Of a stretch of DNA of 64,000 nucleotides, positions 24,675-34,338 are shown piece after piece. Where the stretch lies: assembly GCF_030409225.1 (NCBI RefSeq), contig NZ_JAUFPK010000001.1, forward strand, positions 740,191-804,190, given 5' to 3'. The notes beneath the pieces were generated by a model. It worked only from the letters and a program-made list of their open reading frames with translations. It made no database searches and was not told the origin of the DNA. The translations under genes were made by a program, and so were the position numbers. Each line of letters opens with the position of its first letter. Position 1 is the first letter of the stretch. Source of the DNA: Aquisalimonas lutea. Lineage in GTDB: Bacteria; Pseudomonadota; Gammaproteobacteria; Nitrococcales; Aquisalimonadaceae.

Positions 24675-26051
24675 ATGAAGATCATCATCCTCGGTGCCGG
24701 CCAGGTGGGCAGCTCGCTGGCGCAGAACCTGGCCAGCGAGGCCAACGACGTCACGCTGGTGGATACCGACGGCCGGCGCCTGCAGGACCTGCAGGATCGC
24801 CTGGACCTGCGCACGGTGGTGGGCAGCGCCACGCACCCGCCGGTGCTCAAGGGCGCCGGCGCCGACGACGCCGACCTCATGATCGCCGTCACCAGCAGTG
24901 ACGAAGCCAACATGATCGCCTGCCAGGTGGGTTATACGCTGTTCCACACGCCCACGCGGATCGCCCGGGTGCGGGCGCCGGAGTATCTCGCCTACCCGCA
25001 GCTGTTCTCGCCGGAAGCCCTGCCGGTGGACGTGCTCATCAGCCCGGAACAGCTGGTGACCCAGTACGTCAAGCGCCTGATCGAGCATCCGGGTGCGTTG
25101 CAGGTGCTCGACTTCGCCGGGGGCAAGGTGCGCATGGTGGCGGTACGCGCCTACTACGGCGGGCCGCTGGTGGGCCAGGCGCTGCGCACCCTGCGCGAGC
25201 ACATGCCGCGAGTACAGACCCGCGTGGCGGCGCTGTTCCGGCGGGGCAAGGCCATCATCCCGGAGGGTGATACGGTGATCGAGGCCGGCGACGAGGTCTT
25301 CTTCGTCGCCGCGCGCAAGAATATCCGCGCGGTCATGAGCGAGCTCCGCCGGCTCGACAAGCCCGTCAAGCGCATCATGCTCGCCGGCGGCGGCAACATC
25401 GGCAAGCGCCTGGCCCAGGCCCTGGAAGCCCGCTACCAGGTCAAGATCATCGAGCGCTCGGCCGGGCGGGCCCGGGCCATCTCCGAGGAGCTCAACCGCT
25501 CCATCGTGCTGCTGGGCGATGCCGCAGACGAGGAGCTGCTGCTCGAGGAGAACATCGAGAACACCGACATCTTCTGCGCGCTGACCGACGACGACGAGGC
25601 CAATATCCTCTCCGGCATGCTCGCCAAGCGGCGCGGCGCCCGCATGGTCATGTCCCTGATCAACCGCCCGGCCTATGTCGACCTGGTCCAGGGCAGCGAG
25701 GATATCGACATCGCCATCTCGCCCCAGCAGGCCACCATCGGCACCCTGCTGGCCCATGTCCGCCGGGGCGACGTGGTCATGGTGCACAGCCTGCGCCGCG
25801 GCGCCGCCGAGGCCATCGAGGCCGTGGCCCACGGCGACGCCCGCTCGTCGCAGGTGGTGGGCCGGCGCATCGAGAACATCCCCCTGCCGCCGGGGACCAC
25901 CATCGGCTGCGTGGTGCGCGGTGACGAGGTCATCATGGGCCATCACGACACCGTGATCGAGCCCGAGGATCACGTAATCCTGTTCCTGGTGGACAAGCGG
26001 CGCATCCCCGAGGTCGAGCGCCTGTTCCAGGTGGGCGTTACCTTTATCTGA
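24675..26051 (+). CDS. trkA: Trk potassium uptake regulatory subunit TrkA
   Basis: Cytoplasmic NAD(H)/ATP-binding ring protein that gates TrkH. The 458 residues contain two RCK units, each a Rossmann fold with its own glycine motif ([13 protein letters not shown] near 7-19 and [14 protein letters not shown] near 237-250) plus a TrkA-C domain. This is the duplicated E. coli-type architecture. The ATG at 24675 begins [12 protein letters not shown]; an ATG three codons upstream adds nothing. It precedes trkH by 17 bases. K+ uptake fits the osmoadaptation genes elsewhere in the window. Confidence 0.97.
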   Translation: MKIIILGAGQVGSSLAQNLASEANDVTLVDTDGRRLQDLQDRLDLRTVVGSATHPPVLKGAGADDADLMIAVTSSDEANMIACQVGYTLFHTPTRIARVRAPEYLAYPQLFSPEALPVDVLISPEQLVTQYVKRLIEHPGALQVLDFAGGKVRMVAVRAYYGGPLVGQALRTLREHMPRVQTRVAALFRRGKAIIPEGDTVIEAGDEVFFVAARKNIRAVMSELRRLDKPVKRIMLAGGGNIGKRLAQALEARYQVKIIERSAGRARAISEELNRSIVLLGDAADEELLLEENIENTDIFCALTDDDEANILSGMLAKRRGARMVMSLINRPAYVDLVQGSEDIDIAISPQQATIGTLLAHVRRGDVVMVHSLRRGAAEAIEAVAHGDARSSQVVGRRIENIPLPPGTTIGCVVRGDEVIMGHHDTVIEPEDHVILFLVDKRRIPEVERLFQVGVTFI

Positions 26052-26068
26052 CGGGCGGGCAGCCTTCC

Positions 26069-27520
26069 ATGCATCTTTCCGCGGTCCTGCGCATTGTCGG
26101 CCTCCTGCTGATGCTGTTCAGCATCACCATGCTGCCGCCCGCGCTGGTGTCAGTGCTGTACGGCGACCCGGGGCTGGTGCCCTTCCTGGCGTCGTTCGCG
26201 GTCATCCTGGCCGTGGGCGGACTGGCGTGGCTGCCCGTGCGCAATGCCCGCTACGATCTGCGCACCCGGGACGGCTTCCTGGTGGTCGTTCTGTTCTGGG
26301 TCGTCCTGGGGATCACCGGGGGGCTGCCCCTCTACCTGGCCGAGGACCCGGCCATCCCGCTTACGGACGCGGCCTTCGAAAGCCTCTCCGGGCTGACCAC
26401 CACCGGCTCCACCGTGCTCGCCGGCATCGAGGAGCTGCCCCATTCCATCCGCTTCTACCGCCAGCAGCTGCAGTGGCTCGGCGGCATGGGCATCATCGTG
26501 CTGGCCGTGGCCATCCTGCCCATGCTCGGCGTCGGCGGCATGCAGCTGTACCGGGCCGAGACCCCGGGGCCGGTCAAGGACACCAAGCTCACGCCCCGCA
26601 TCGCCGGGACGGCCAAGGCGCTGTGGTACATCTACCTGAGCCTGACCATCGCCTGCGGGCTGGCGTACTGGCTGGCGGGCATGAGCGTGTTCGACGCCAT
26701 CGGCCACAGCTTCTCCACGGTGGCCATCGGCGGCTACTCCACCTACGACGCCAGCATCGGCCATTTCGACAGCCCCGTGATCTCGCTGATCTGCGTGATC
26801 TTCATGATCATCGCGGGCATCAACTTCGCCATGCACTTCGTCGCCTGGCGCGACCGCTCCCTGCGCCACTACCTGCGGGATACCGAGGTCCGCTGGTACC
26901 TGGCGATCCTGGCCACCCTCGCCGCCGTGGTCACCGTCACCCTGTTCGTCACCGGGGAAGAGGCGGGCTGGCTGGACACGGCGCATCACGGGGTCTTCCA
27001 GGTGGTCTCCATCGCCACCACCGCCGGCTTTGCCAGCACCGATTTCGCAGGCTGGCCGGTGTTCCTGCCGGTGCTGCTGATCATGGCCGCGTTCATCGGC
27101 GGCTGCGCCATGTCCACGGCGGGCGGCATCAAGGTGGTGCGTTTCGTGCTGCTGCTCAAGCAGGGCTACCGCGAGATCCTGCGGCTCATCCATCCCCAGG
27201 CCCAGGTACTGGTGAAGATGGGCCGGCGGGCCGTGGACGAGCGCGTGATCAATGCCGTCTGGGGATTCTTCGCGGCGTACATCGCCCTGTTCGCCCTGAT
27301 GATGCTGGTGCTCATGGGCACGGGCCTGGATCAGGTCACGGCGTTCTCGGCGGTGGCCGCCACCATTACCAACCTGGGACCGGGGCTCGGTGGTGTGGCG
27401 GACAACTTCGGCGGCCTCGGCCCCGTGGCCAAGTGGGTGCTGATGTTCGCCATGCTGCTGGGCCGCCTGGAGGTGTTCACGCTGCTGGTGCTCTTCACCC
27501 CGGCGTTCTGGCGCCGCTGA
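26069..27520 (+). CDS. trkH: Trk potassium uptake channel subunit TrkH
   Basis: Integral inner-membrane K+ translocating subunit, 483 residues with about ten to twelve hydrophobic segments arranged as four M1-P-M2 repeats. Pore-loop-like glycine segments are visible (SGLTTTGSTVL, FSTVAIGGYST, IATTAGFASTD, AATITNLGPGLGG), as expected for selectivity filters of this family. It lies directly after trkA and probably shares its transcript. Together they give high-rate K+ uptake in salt stress. Confidence 0.96.
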   Translation: MHLSAVLRIVGLLLMLFSITMLPPALVSVLYGDPGLVPFLASFAVILAVGGLAWLPVRNARYDLRTRDGFLVVVLFWVVLGITGGLPLYLAEDPAIPLTDAAFESLSGLTTTGSTVLAGIEELPHSIRFYRQQLQWLGGMGIIVLAVAILPMLGVGGMQLYRAETPGPVKDTKLTPRIAGTAKALWYIYLSLTIACGLAYWLAGMSVFDAIGHSFSTVAIGGYSTYDASIGHFDSPVISLICVIFMIIAGINFAMHFVAWRDRSLRHYLRDTEVRWYLAILATLAAVVTVTLFVTGEEAGWLDTAHHGVFQVVSIATTAGFASTDFAGWPVFLPVLLIMAAFIGGCAMSTAGGIKVVRFVLLLKQGYREILRLIHPQAQVLVKMGRRAVDERVINAVWGFFAAYIALFALMMLVLMGTGLDQVTAFSAVAATITNLGPGLGGVADNFGGLGPVAKWVLMFAMLLGRLEVFTLLVLFTPAFWRR

Positions 27521-27614
27521 CGGCAAGGCCCGGGAGGCCGGCCCCCGGGCGCCCGGTTGAAAAACGCCGGCAGCGGCCGCATCCCTGCACCGTACCCCGG
27601 CGCGGAGACGACCC

Positions 27615-27929
27615 ATGCTTGATCGCCTGGAACAGCTGCTGGCTTCCGGCCAGGACTCCCCCATGCTCCGCCTGTCCCTCGGACAGGGCTATCTCAAGGA
27701 AGGGCGCCACGAGGAGGCCGTGGAGCATCTCCGTCGCGCCCTGGAGCAGCAATCCGATTACTCGGCCGCCTGGAAGGCGCTGGGTCAGGCGCTGGCCGCG
27801 GCGGGAGACCCGGACGGCGCCCGCGCGGCCTACGACGACGGCATCCGCATCGCCCGCGACAAGGGCGACCTGCAGGCGGCCAAGGAGATGGAAGTCTTCC
27901 GCAAGCGGCTGGACAAGCAGTCGTCGTGA
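27615..27929 (+). CDS. Small TPR protein
   Basis: A 104-residue protein made of about two to three tetratricopeptide helices pairs. Clear TPR consensus is seen in LGQGYLKEGRHEEAVEHLRRAL and AWKALGQALAAAGDPDGARAAYDDGI. No signal peptide. GGAG lies about nine bases before the ATG. It is the last plus-strand gene before a convergent lipid A acyltransferase and could be cotranscribed with trkAH. Such short TPR proteins are usually adaptor-like; the partner is unknown. Confidence 0.85.
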   Translation: MLDRLEQLLASGQDSPMLRLSLGQGYLKEGRHEEAVEHLRRALEQQSDYSAAWKALGQALAAAGDPDGARAAYDDGIRIARDKGDLQAAKEMEVFRKRLDKQSS

Positions 27930-27953
27930 CCGCGGCAGGGCTGGCGACACGCC

Positions 27954-28832
27954 CTAGTAAGGATGCTCCCGCCCCGGCGGCGCCGGGCGGAAGCGCCGAT
28001 AGGTCCACTGGTACTGGGCGGGGGCGCGCCGGACGCAGGCCTCGACCCCGGCGTTGACGGCGGTGGCCGCCTGCAGCGGATCGTCGGCATCGATGCCCGC
28101 GGGGGCCGGCAGGACGTGCAGGCGGAATCCGCGCCCCCACGGCAGGCGTTCCATGAACGTGAACAGCACCGGCGCGCCCGTCTTCCGCGCCATCTGCGAC
28201 AGCAGCCCCATGGTGCGCGCCGGCACCCCGAAGAAGGGCGCATGGACGCCGCTTTCCCGCGGCGTCTGGTCCGGCAGGATGCCGACCAGGCTGCCCTGGC
28301 GCAGGAGCTTGTAGAGCTGACGGATGCCTGCCGGGGTCGCCGGCAGGGAGCGCGCCCCGGTACGCTCCCGCGCCTCGAGCAGCAGGGGTTCCAGTTCCGG
28401 GTCGCGCGGCGGCCGGTAGAGGTTGTGGACCCGGAAGCGCTGGTTGATGAACAGGCTCGCCAGCTCCCAGTTGCCGAGGTGGGGCGCGGCCAGCAGCAGC
28501 CCGCGGTCTTCCGGCCAGTGGGCGGCGAGCGTGTCCAGGGCGTCCGGGTTGACCACCAGCCGCCGCAGGCGGGCCTCGTCGGCGAACCAGATGATGCCGG
28601 TTTCCAGCAGCTGCTTGCCCAGCTCCCGGAAGGCGGCGAACAGCATGCGCAGGCGCCACGGGCGGCTCGCCCGCGGGAAGCACACGCGCAGGTTGACGCG
28701 CGTGACATGGCGCGCGCGGCTCGGCACCAGCGCCGCCGCGGTCCCGATCACCGCCCCCAGGGCGTGGGCAACGGGCAGCGGCAGGCGGCTGGCGGCCCGC
28801 AGGAATCCCCGAATGAGTTGAATGCGCGACAC
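27954..28832 (-). CDS. Lipid A biosynthesis lauroyl/myristoyl acyltransferase family protein
   Basis: LpxL/LpxM-type acyltransferase adding a secondary acyl chain to lipid A at the inner membrane. The GTG at 28832 gives 292 residues, the family norm. The catalytic HX4E motif is HLGNWE in APHLGNWELA, followed by the PDQTPRESGVHAPFFG block typical of the family, and a hydrophobic N-terminal segment. An ORF extension to 28946 exists, but it would run upstream of the candidate promoter at 28891-28896, so the GTG with a G-rich leader is preferred. Divergent from the PhaE-like gene; convergent with the TPR gene. Confidence 0.9.
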   Translation of the reverse strand: MSRIQLIRGFLRAASRLPLPVAHALGAVIGTAAALVPSRARHVTRVNLRVCFPRASRPWRLRMLFAAFRELGKQLLETGIIWFADEARLRRLVVNPDALDTLAAHWPEDRGLLLAAPHLGNWELASLFINQRFRVHNLYRPPRDPELEPLLLEARERTGARSLPATPAGIRQLYKLLRQGSLVGILPDQTPRESGVHAPFFGVPARTMGLLSQMARKTGAPVLFTFMERLPWGRGFRLHVLPAPAGIDADDPLQAATAVNAGVEACVRRAPAQYQWTYRRFRPAPPGREHPY

Positions 28833-28890
28833 GAACCCCCCAGCGGAGACGCTCCGCGGCGTCGCCGCCCTGCTACCATTGAGGGGGCGG

Positions 28891-28896
28891 AGTATA
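28891..28896 (-). promoter_or_regulatory. Candidate -10 element for the lipid A acyltransferase
   Basis: On the minus strand this is TATACT, preceded by CGC, placing a start about 50 bases upstream of the GTG start codon. No good -35 hexamer was found at 16-18 bases, so the call is tentative. Confidence 0.4.
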
Positions 28897-28991
28897 GCGT
28901 TTTTGCAACGGGTCAGTGGGCCTCTGCCTTGATTGCCGCGGTGCACGCGGCTTCAGCGGTTCGCTGCCGGACCCGTACCGGAGGTGGAGTG

Positions 28992-29510
28992 ATGGACTGG
29001 AACAAGCAGATGGAAGAGATGATGAACGCCTGGACCGAGACCCAGCGTCGCATGTGGGATAACTGGCTGAGTACGGTCAAGCAGCTCAGTCAGGACATGC
29101 CCCAGGGCGCAGGTGTTCCCGGCACCGACCACAAGGCGCAGCTGGAAGCCTGGGAGAAGTCCGTCCGTCAGGCCCTCGAGGCCCAGACCCAGTGGGCGAG
29201 ACGCCTGTCGGAGCAGTCCGGTGCCCAGACACCGGAAGGCATGGAGCAGTGGATGCAGCAGATGCAGGAAATGATGAAGGGCTGGACGGAGGCCCAGAAG
29301 CAGCTCTGGGATGCCTGGCTGAGCAGCGTCCAGCAGATGGACCCGGGCAAGGCCGCGAGTCAGTGGGAGAAGGAGAGCCGGCAGGTGCTGGAGGCCTGGC
29401 AGCAGGCGGCGCAGCGGGCCCAGGAGACCATGATGCAGTGGTCGCAGACGGCGCAGGGCGGCGGCAGCGGCTCGTCCGGCAGCAAGGGGAGCGGCTCGCG
29501 CAAGAAATAG
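28992..29510 (+). CDS. PhaE/phasin-like tandem-repeat protein
   Basis: A 172-residue soluble, Trp/Gln/Met-rich helical protein. It consists of two copies of a 60-70-residue unit. The first has EEMMNAWTETQRRMWDNWLS (near 8-27), then a helix with AWEKSVRQALEAQTQWA. The second has QEMMKGWTEAQKQLWDAWLS (near 95-115), then QWEKESRQVLEAWQQAA. The pattern WxExQRxxWDxW resembles the N-terminus of PhaE, the small subunit of class III polyhydroxyalkanoate synthase. PHA-granule association is therefore plausible but inferred. A Gly/Ser/Lys tail ends the protein. GGTGGAGTG precedes the ATG. No phaC is in the window. Confidence 0.8.
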   Translation: MDWNKQMEEMMNAWTETQRRMWDNWLSTVKQLSQDMPQGAGVPGTDHKAQLEAWEKSVRQALEAQTQWARRLSEQSGAQTPEGMEQWMQQMQEMMKGWTEAQKQLWDAWLSSVQQMDPGKAASQWEKESRQVLEAWQQAAQRAQETMMQWSQTAQGGGSGSSGSKGSGSRKK

Positions 29511-29548
29511 GGCGACGGGAGCGGCCGCGCCGCTGTCCGGGGCGCGGA

Positions 29549-29581
29549 CAAAAGAAAACCGGCACATCCGTTGTGCCGGTT
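29549..29581 (-). terminator. Rho-independent terminator of the minus-strand small RNA
   Basis: Stem AACCGGCAC (29557-29565) pairs with GTGCCGGTT (29573-29581). Read on the minus strand the hairpin is followed by TTTTCTTTTG. There is no T-tract on the plus strand, so it serves a minus-strand transcript; no annotated minus-strand protein gene ends here. Confidence 0.85.
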
Positions 29582-29720
29582 GGCAGGTTGGCTCAGCTGA
29601 AGGTGCTCTGCGCGGGCTCTCCCTGACCCGTATGTCCTCCCTGACTGCAGTTGCGCTTCCCTGTTGTTGGTTTTGTATCCTCTCCGTCCCTGGCGCGTCA
29701 CGCTTCCTGCGTTGCGGTGA
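29550..29720 (-). ncRNA. Candidate CsrB/RsmZ-type CsrA-sequestering small RNA
   Basis: The 316-base gap between the PhaE-like gene and dtd holds no convincing protein gene. On the minus strand about 170 bases before a good terminator contain nine GGA triplets, at TCC positions 29567, 29620, 29635, 29638, 29658, 29678, 29683, 29687 and 29705. Four of these lie in CAGGGA and one in CAGGAAG. A weak TTGCCC (29755-29750)/AATCTG (29732-29727) promoter with 17-base spacing predicts a start near 29720. A GacA-type box lies about 66 bases upstream. Repeated GGA motifs, a terminator and a GacA box are the defining combination of Rsm/Csr small RNAs. The 5' end is an estimate. Confidence 0.75.
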
Positions 29721-29777
29721 CAGGGACAGATTGCCACAAGCCGGTGGTCGGGCAAGTCGGTAAACCCCGATTCCTTT

Positions 29778-29795
29778 TGTAAGAATTTTCTGACA
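29778..29795. promoter_or_regulatory. GacA/UvrY-type upstream activating box
   Basis: TGTAAGAATTTTCTGACA matches the known GacA consensus TGTAAG-N6-CTTACA at 11 of 12 fixed positions with exact N6 spacing. It lies upstream of the candidate CsrB/RsmZ-like RNA on the minus strand, and 31 bases upstream of dtd on the plus strand. Confidence 0.75.
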
Positions 29796-29826
29796 ATGCG
29801 GACCATGCGTCCCCGGGAGGTCATGC

Positions 29827-30285
29827 GTGATCGGTTTGCTCCAGCGGGTGGAACGGGCCCACGTGGCGGTTGCCGGGGAGGTCGTGGCGGCCATCGACGA
29901 CGGGCTGCTGGTCCTGGTCGGCGTGCAGCACGGTGACGGCCAGCGCGAGCGCAACCGGCTTCTGGAGCGTCTGCTGGGCTATCGCGTCTTTCCGGATGCC
30001 GCCGGGCGCATGAACCGGTCGCTCCAGGACACGGCGGGTGGCCTGCTGCTGGTGCCGCAGTTCACCCTGGCTGCCGACACGCGCAAGGGCAACCGGCCGG
30101 GCTTCGGGCCGGCGGCAGCGCCGGAGGAGGGCCAGGCGTGCTTCGAGGCGCTGGTGGCGGCGGCCCGGGACGTGCACGCGCCGGTGGCGGCCGGCCGGTT
30201 CGGCGCCGACATGCAGGTGCACCTGGTCAACGACGGCCCGGTCACCTTCTGGCTGGAGGTGCCGCCGGCAACCCCCAGGGCGTAG
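29827..30285 (+). CDS. dtd: D-aminoacyl-tRNA deacylase
   Basis: Hydrolyses D-aminoacyl-tRNAs, a proofreading step after mischarging. The 152 residues begin MIGLLQRVERAHVAV and carry the two signature motifs: PQFTLAADTRKGNRPGF (family SQFTL with the catalytic Thr; Ser is Pro here) and NDGPVTFWLE with the cross-subunit Gly-Pro. The GTG start at 29827 is chosen because GGGAGG precedes it and the ATG four bases earlier is out of frame. It is followed by the his genes. Confidence 0.95.
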   Translation: MIGLLQRVERAHVAVAGEVVAAIDDGLLVLVGVQHGDGQRERNRLLERLLGYRVFPDAAGRMNRSLQDTAGGLLLVPQFTLAADTRKGNRPGFGPAAAPEEGQACFEALVAAARDVHAPVAAGRFGADMQVHLVNDGPVTFWLEVPPATPRA

Positions 30286-30322
30286 CCCGTGCCCCGCAAG
30301 GCATGGCTTCCGGGATGCTTGT

Positions 30323-30330
30323 GCTATGAT
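30323..30330 (+). promoter_or_regulatory. Candidate extended -10 promoter for hisBHAFIE
   Basis: TATGAT at 30325-30330 with TG at 30322-30323 gives an extended -10 element 34 bases upstream of the hisB start. No clear -35 was found, as usual for extended -10 promoters. Confidence 0.5.
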
Positions 30331-30363
30331 GCCCAGCCGTTTCGGACAGATCGCGAGCAGGCG

Positions 30364-30966
30364 ATGACGACTATGGCGGATCGACAGGCCACCGTTGAGC
30401 GCAACACCCTGGAAACCCGGGTCCGTGTGGAGCTGAACCTGGACGGTCAGGGCGCCGGCGACCTCCGCGTCGGCGTGCCCTTTTTCGAGCACATGCTGGA
30501 CCAGGTGGCGCGCCACGGCCTGGTCGATCTCACCGTCGCGGCCACGGGCGATACGCACATCGACGACCACCATACCGTGGAGGACGTCGGTATCGCCCTC
30601 GGCCAGGCACTGCGCGAGGCCGTCGGCGACAAGAAGGGGATCCGCCGTTTCGGGCATGCGTACTGCCCGCTGGACGAGGCGCTGTCGCGGGTGGTGGTCG
30701 ACTTCTCCGGTCGTCCCGGGCTGGTGTTCCAGGTGCCGTTCCCGCGGGACCGCGTGGGCGCGTTCGACGTCGAGCTGGTGCCGGAGTTCTTCCGGGCGCT
30801 GGTCAATCATGCGTGCATGACCGTGCACGTGGACGGGATCCGGGGCGAGAATACGCACCACGTGGTGGAGACGGTATTCAAGGCCTTCGGACGGGCATTG
30901 CGCATGGCGGCGGAGCCCGATCCGCGCTCGCCCGAGGCCACGCCGTCCACCAAGGGGGCTCTGTAG
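30364..30966 (+). CDS. hisB: Imidazoleglycerol-phosphate dehydratase
   Basis: Sixth step of histidine synthesis, Mn2+-dependent dehydration of IGP. The 200-residue monofunctional form lacks the phosphatase domain of E. coli HisB. The metal-binding repeats are clear: [13 protein letters not shown] and [12 protein letters not shown] in the first half, and [21 protein letters not shown] in the second. Two ATGs nine bases apart (30364, 30373) are possible; 30364 is taken because of GAGCAGG upstream. First gene of the hisB-H-A-F-I-E run. Confidence 0.96.
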   Translation: MTTMADRQATVERNTLETRVRVELNLDGQGAGDLRVGVPFFEHMLDQVARHGLVDLTVAATGDTHIDDHHTVEDVGIALGQALREAVGDKKGIRRFGHAYCPLDEALSRVVVDFSGRPGLVFQVPFPRDRVGAFDVELVPEFFRALVNHACMTVHVDGIRGENTHHVVETVFKAFGRALRMAAEPDPRSPEATPSTKGAL

Positions 30967-30977
30967 GGGGCGCGGCG

Positions 30978-31625
30978 ATGGCGACCATCGCGGTTATCGA
31001 TTACGGCATGGGCAATCTGCGCTCCGTGGCCAAGGCCCTGGAGCACGTGGACGACCGTGCCCGCGTGCGGGTGACCTGGGAGCCCGAGGTCATACGCGGG
31101 GCCGACCGGGTGATCCTGCCCGGCGTCGGCGCCATCCGCGAGTGCATGAGTGAGCTCCAGCGCCTGGAGCTGGACGGGGTGGTCCGGGAGGTCGCCCGGG
31201 AGAAGCCGTTTCTCGGGGTCTGCCTGGGCATGCAGGCGCTGCTCGGAGAGAGCGAGGAGAACGGCGGCACCGCGGCCCTCGGGCTGGTTCCGGGCACGGT
31301 GCGGCACTTCGCCGCCGGGTTCGCGGAGGCCGGCATGGCCGCGCCCGGCAAGGTGCCCCACATGGGCTGGAACCAGGTGCGCCAGACCCGCGGGCACCCG
31401 CTGTGGGCCGGCGTTCCCGACGACAGCTGGTTCTATTTCGTGCACAGCTACTACGTGCCGCTGCTGGGGCCTGACCTGACCGCCGGGGTGGCCACGTACG
31501 GGCTCGACTTTACCGCGGTCATCGCCCGCGAGAACATATTCGCCACGCAGTTCCACCCGGAGAAGAGTCAGCACGCCGGGCTGGGGCTGCTCGCCAATTT
31601 CACCCGCTGGGACGGGACCGACTAG
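30978..31625 (+). CDS. hisH: Imidazole glycerol phosphate synthase glutaminase subunit
   Basis: Class I glutamine amidotransferase delivering ammonia to HisF. The 215 residues show the nucleophile elbow GVCLGMQ, the oxyanion motif [10 protein letters not shown], and the His-Glu pair of the catalytic triad in QFHPEKSQ. Eleven bases after hisB, with GGGG shortly before the ATG. The order hisH-hisA-hisF matches a transcript encoding the complete cyclase complex. Confidence 0.97.
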   Translation: MATIAVIDYGMGNLRSVAKALEHVDDRARVRVTWEPEVIRGADRVILPGVGAIRECMSELQRLELDGVVREVAREKPFLGVCLGMQALLGESEENGGTAALGLVPGTVRHFAAGFAEAGMAAPGKVPHMGWNQVRQTRGHPLWAGVPDDSWFYFVHSYYVPLLGPDLTAGVATYGLDFTAVIARENIFATQFHPEKSQHAGLGLLANFTRWDGTD

Positions 31626-31635
31626 GCTGGAGATC

Positions 31636-32384
31636 ATGCTGCTGATACCCGCCATCGACCTCAAGGACGGCAGATGCGTCCGCCTTCGCCAGGGCAACAT
31701 GGACGACGAGACCGTGTTCTCCGACGATCCGGTCGCCATGGCCGCGCGCTGGGTGGAAGCGGGCTCCCGCCGCCTCCACCTGGTGGATCTCAACGGGGCC
31801 GTGCAGGGCTTCCCGGTGAACGCCGACATCATCGGCCGCATCGCCGAGGCCTTCCCCGACGTGGAGATCCAGGTCGGCGGGGGCATCCGCGATTTCAATA
31901 CCATCCAGACGTTCCTGGACGTGGGTGTCGACTACGTCATCATCGGTACCCAGGCGGTGCGGACGCCGCACTTCGTCGACGATGCCTGCCTGGAGTTCCC
32001 GGGCCACGTGTTCGTGGGCCTGGACGCCCGCGACGGCAAGGTGGCCGTGGAAGGGTGGTCGCGCCTGTCCAGCCACAGCGCCATCGACATGGCGCAGCGT
32101 TTCGAGGAGGCCGGGGTGGAGTCCCTGGTGTTCACCGACATCGGCCGCGACGGCATGATGCGGGGCGTCAACACCGGCGCGACCCGCGAGCTCGCCCGCA
32201 GCATCAGCATCCCGGTGATCGCCTCGGGCGGCGTCACCACGCTGGATGACGTGCGCGACCTGTGCGAGGCCGAGCAGGACGGCGTCTCCGGAGCGATCAT
32301 CGGGCGCGCGCTCTACGAGGGTAAGCTCGATCTGGACGAGGCCCAGGCGGTGGTCAACGGCAGCCGCGGGGCCCGGGGCGTGTC

Positions 32385-32388
<4 letters not shown>
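31636..32388 (+). CDS. hisA: ProFAR isomerase
   Basis: Amadori rearrangement of ProFAR to PRFAR in histidine synthesis. A 250-residue (beta/alpha)8 barrel starting [16 protein letters not shown] with catalytic Asp in IDLKDG, the second catalytic Asp in [13 protein letters not shown], and phosphate-binding glycine loops VGGGIRD and ASGGVTT. Its stop overlaps the hisF start by four bases. Confidence 0.97.
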
Positions 32389-33166
<778 letters not shown>

Positions 33167-33170
<4 letters not shown>

Positions 33171-33559
33171 GCGGCGGCGACTGGCTGGAGCAGCTTGCCT
33201 GGGGGGCGGACGGCCTGCTGCCGGCCATCGCCCAGGATGCCGACTCCGGCGAGGTACTCATGGTGGCATGGATGAACCGCGACGCCCTGGCGGCCACCGC
33301 GGCCCGGGGCGAGGCGGTCTACTGGTCCCGCTCCCGCGGCCGCCTCTGGCACAAGGGCGAGGAATCCGGCAACACCCAGGCCGTGCGCGAGATCCGCGTC
33401 GACTGCGACCACGATGTCATCCTGCTGAAGGTGACCCAGCTCGGGGGCATTGCCTGCCACACCGGCCGACGGACCTGCTTCTACCGGCGCCTGCACGGCG
33501 GCGCCTGGGAAGAGGTGGACCCCGTGCTGCGGGATCCGGGGGAGATCTACCGTGAGTGA
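33167..33559 (+). CDS. hisI: Phosphoribosyl-AMP cyclohydrolase
   Basis: Zn2+-dependent opening of the adenine ring of PR-AMP. The 130 residues have the metal-binding [11 protein letters not shown], the cysteine ligands in [15 protein letters not shown], and [14 protein letters not shown]. It is a separate protein, not the HisIE fusion of E. coli; hisE follows with an eight-base overlap. Confidence 0.97.
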
Positions 33560-33884
33560 CACGAACAGCGACGCCGTCCTGCACGCCCTGCACCGGGTGC
33601 TCGAGGAGCGCAAGCACGCCGCGCCCGACAGCTCCTACGTGGCGAAGCTCTACGCCAAGGGCATGGACGGCATTCTCAAGAAGGTGGGCGAGGAGGCCAC
33701 GGAGACGGTGATCGCCGCCAAGGCCGGGGACCGGCAGCAGCTTGTTTATGAAACCGCGGATCTGTGGTTCCATACACTGGTAATGCTGGCGGCCGCGGAC
33801 CTCGGCCCCGCCGAGGTCCTGGCCGAGCTGGAGCGCCGTTTCGGGCTTTCCGGGCTGGACGAGAAGGCGTCCCGCCAGACCTGA
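33552..33884 (+). CDS. hisE: Phosphoribosyl-ATP pyrophosphatase
   Basis: Removes pyrophosphate from PR-ATP, the step before HisI. The 110 residues are all-alpha, with the MazG-like metal-binding [14 protein letters not shown] and [18 protein letters not shown] at 33552 inside the end of hisI is the best start. Last his gene of the run; hisG, hisD and hisC must be elsewhere. tatABC follows 37 bases later. Confidence 0.95.
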   Translation: MSDTNSDAVLHALHRVLEERKHAAPDSSYVAKLYAKGMDGILKKVGEEATETVIAAKAGDRQQLVYETADLWFHTLVMLAAADLGPAEVLAELERRFGLSGLDEKASRQT

Positions 33885-33921
33885 ACCACGCACGGCGCGA
33901 CCGTGCAGGAGACAGACAGAA

Positions 33922-34206
33922 ATGGGTATCGGTGGAATCAGTGTCGGTTCGTTGCTCGTCATTCTTCTCATCGTGCTGCTGCTGTTCGGCACCAAGAAGC
34001 TGCGCAACGTGGGTACGGATCTGGGGTCGGCCATCAAGGGCTTCCGCGGCGCCATGAAGGACGGCGAAGAGGGCAAGCGCGAGGACGACGAAGCGGACGA
34101 CGGGTCCAAGGGCGAGCCGGCCCAGCTGCAGCAGTCCGCGGACGGTGAGCAGGCCGGGCAGAGCGAGCACAAGCAGGCCGGGCAATCCCGGGAACATACG
34201 TCCTGA
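33922..34206 (+). CDS. tatA: Twin-arginine translocase subunit TatA
   Basis: Forms the membrane-thinning pore of the Tat pathway for folded proteins. The 94 residues have a single N-terminal transmembrane helix ([17 protein letters not shown], about 10-26), the FGTKKL hinge, the amphipathic helix [17 protein letters not shown], and a long acidic, polar tail. Located after hisE, as in many proteobacteria; tatB and tatC follow. Confidence 0.96.
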   Translation: MGIGGISVGSLLVILLIVLLLFGTKKLRNVGTDLGSAIKGFRGAMKDGEEGKREDDEADDGSKGEPAQLQQSADGEQAGQSEHKQAGQSREHTS

Positions 34207-34338
34207 AGCGGCCCGCCCGGTATGCCGAGCCGCCGGGCGGCCTGAGCGGCCTCCGGCTCCATCGGCGTGCGTTGCCCATGCGCGCCGTCGGCTCGCGGGC
34301 ATGGATCCCCCCTGATCGGGAGAGCGCCAGCCACCACC

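Noticed and set aside
27954-28946. Longer start for the lipid A acyltransferase at 28946
   Set aside because: The extra 38 residues would begin upstream of the candidate -10 TATACT, are unlike the family N-terminus, and make the protein longer than usual.
29360-29824. Protein-coding frame on the minus strand over the small-RNA region
   Set aside because: Its translation has no family resemblance, it overlaps the PhaE-like gene, and the sequence is better explained by GGA motifs, a terminator and a GacA box.
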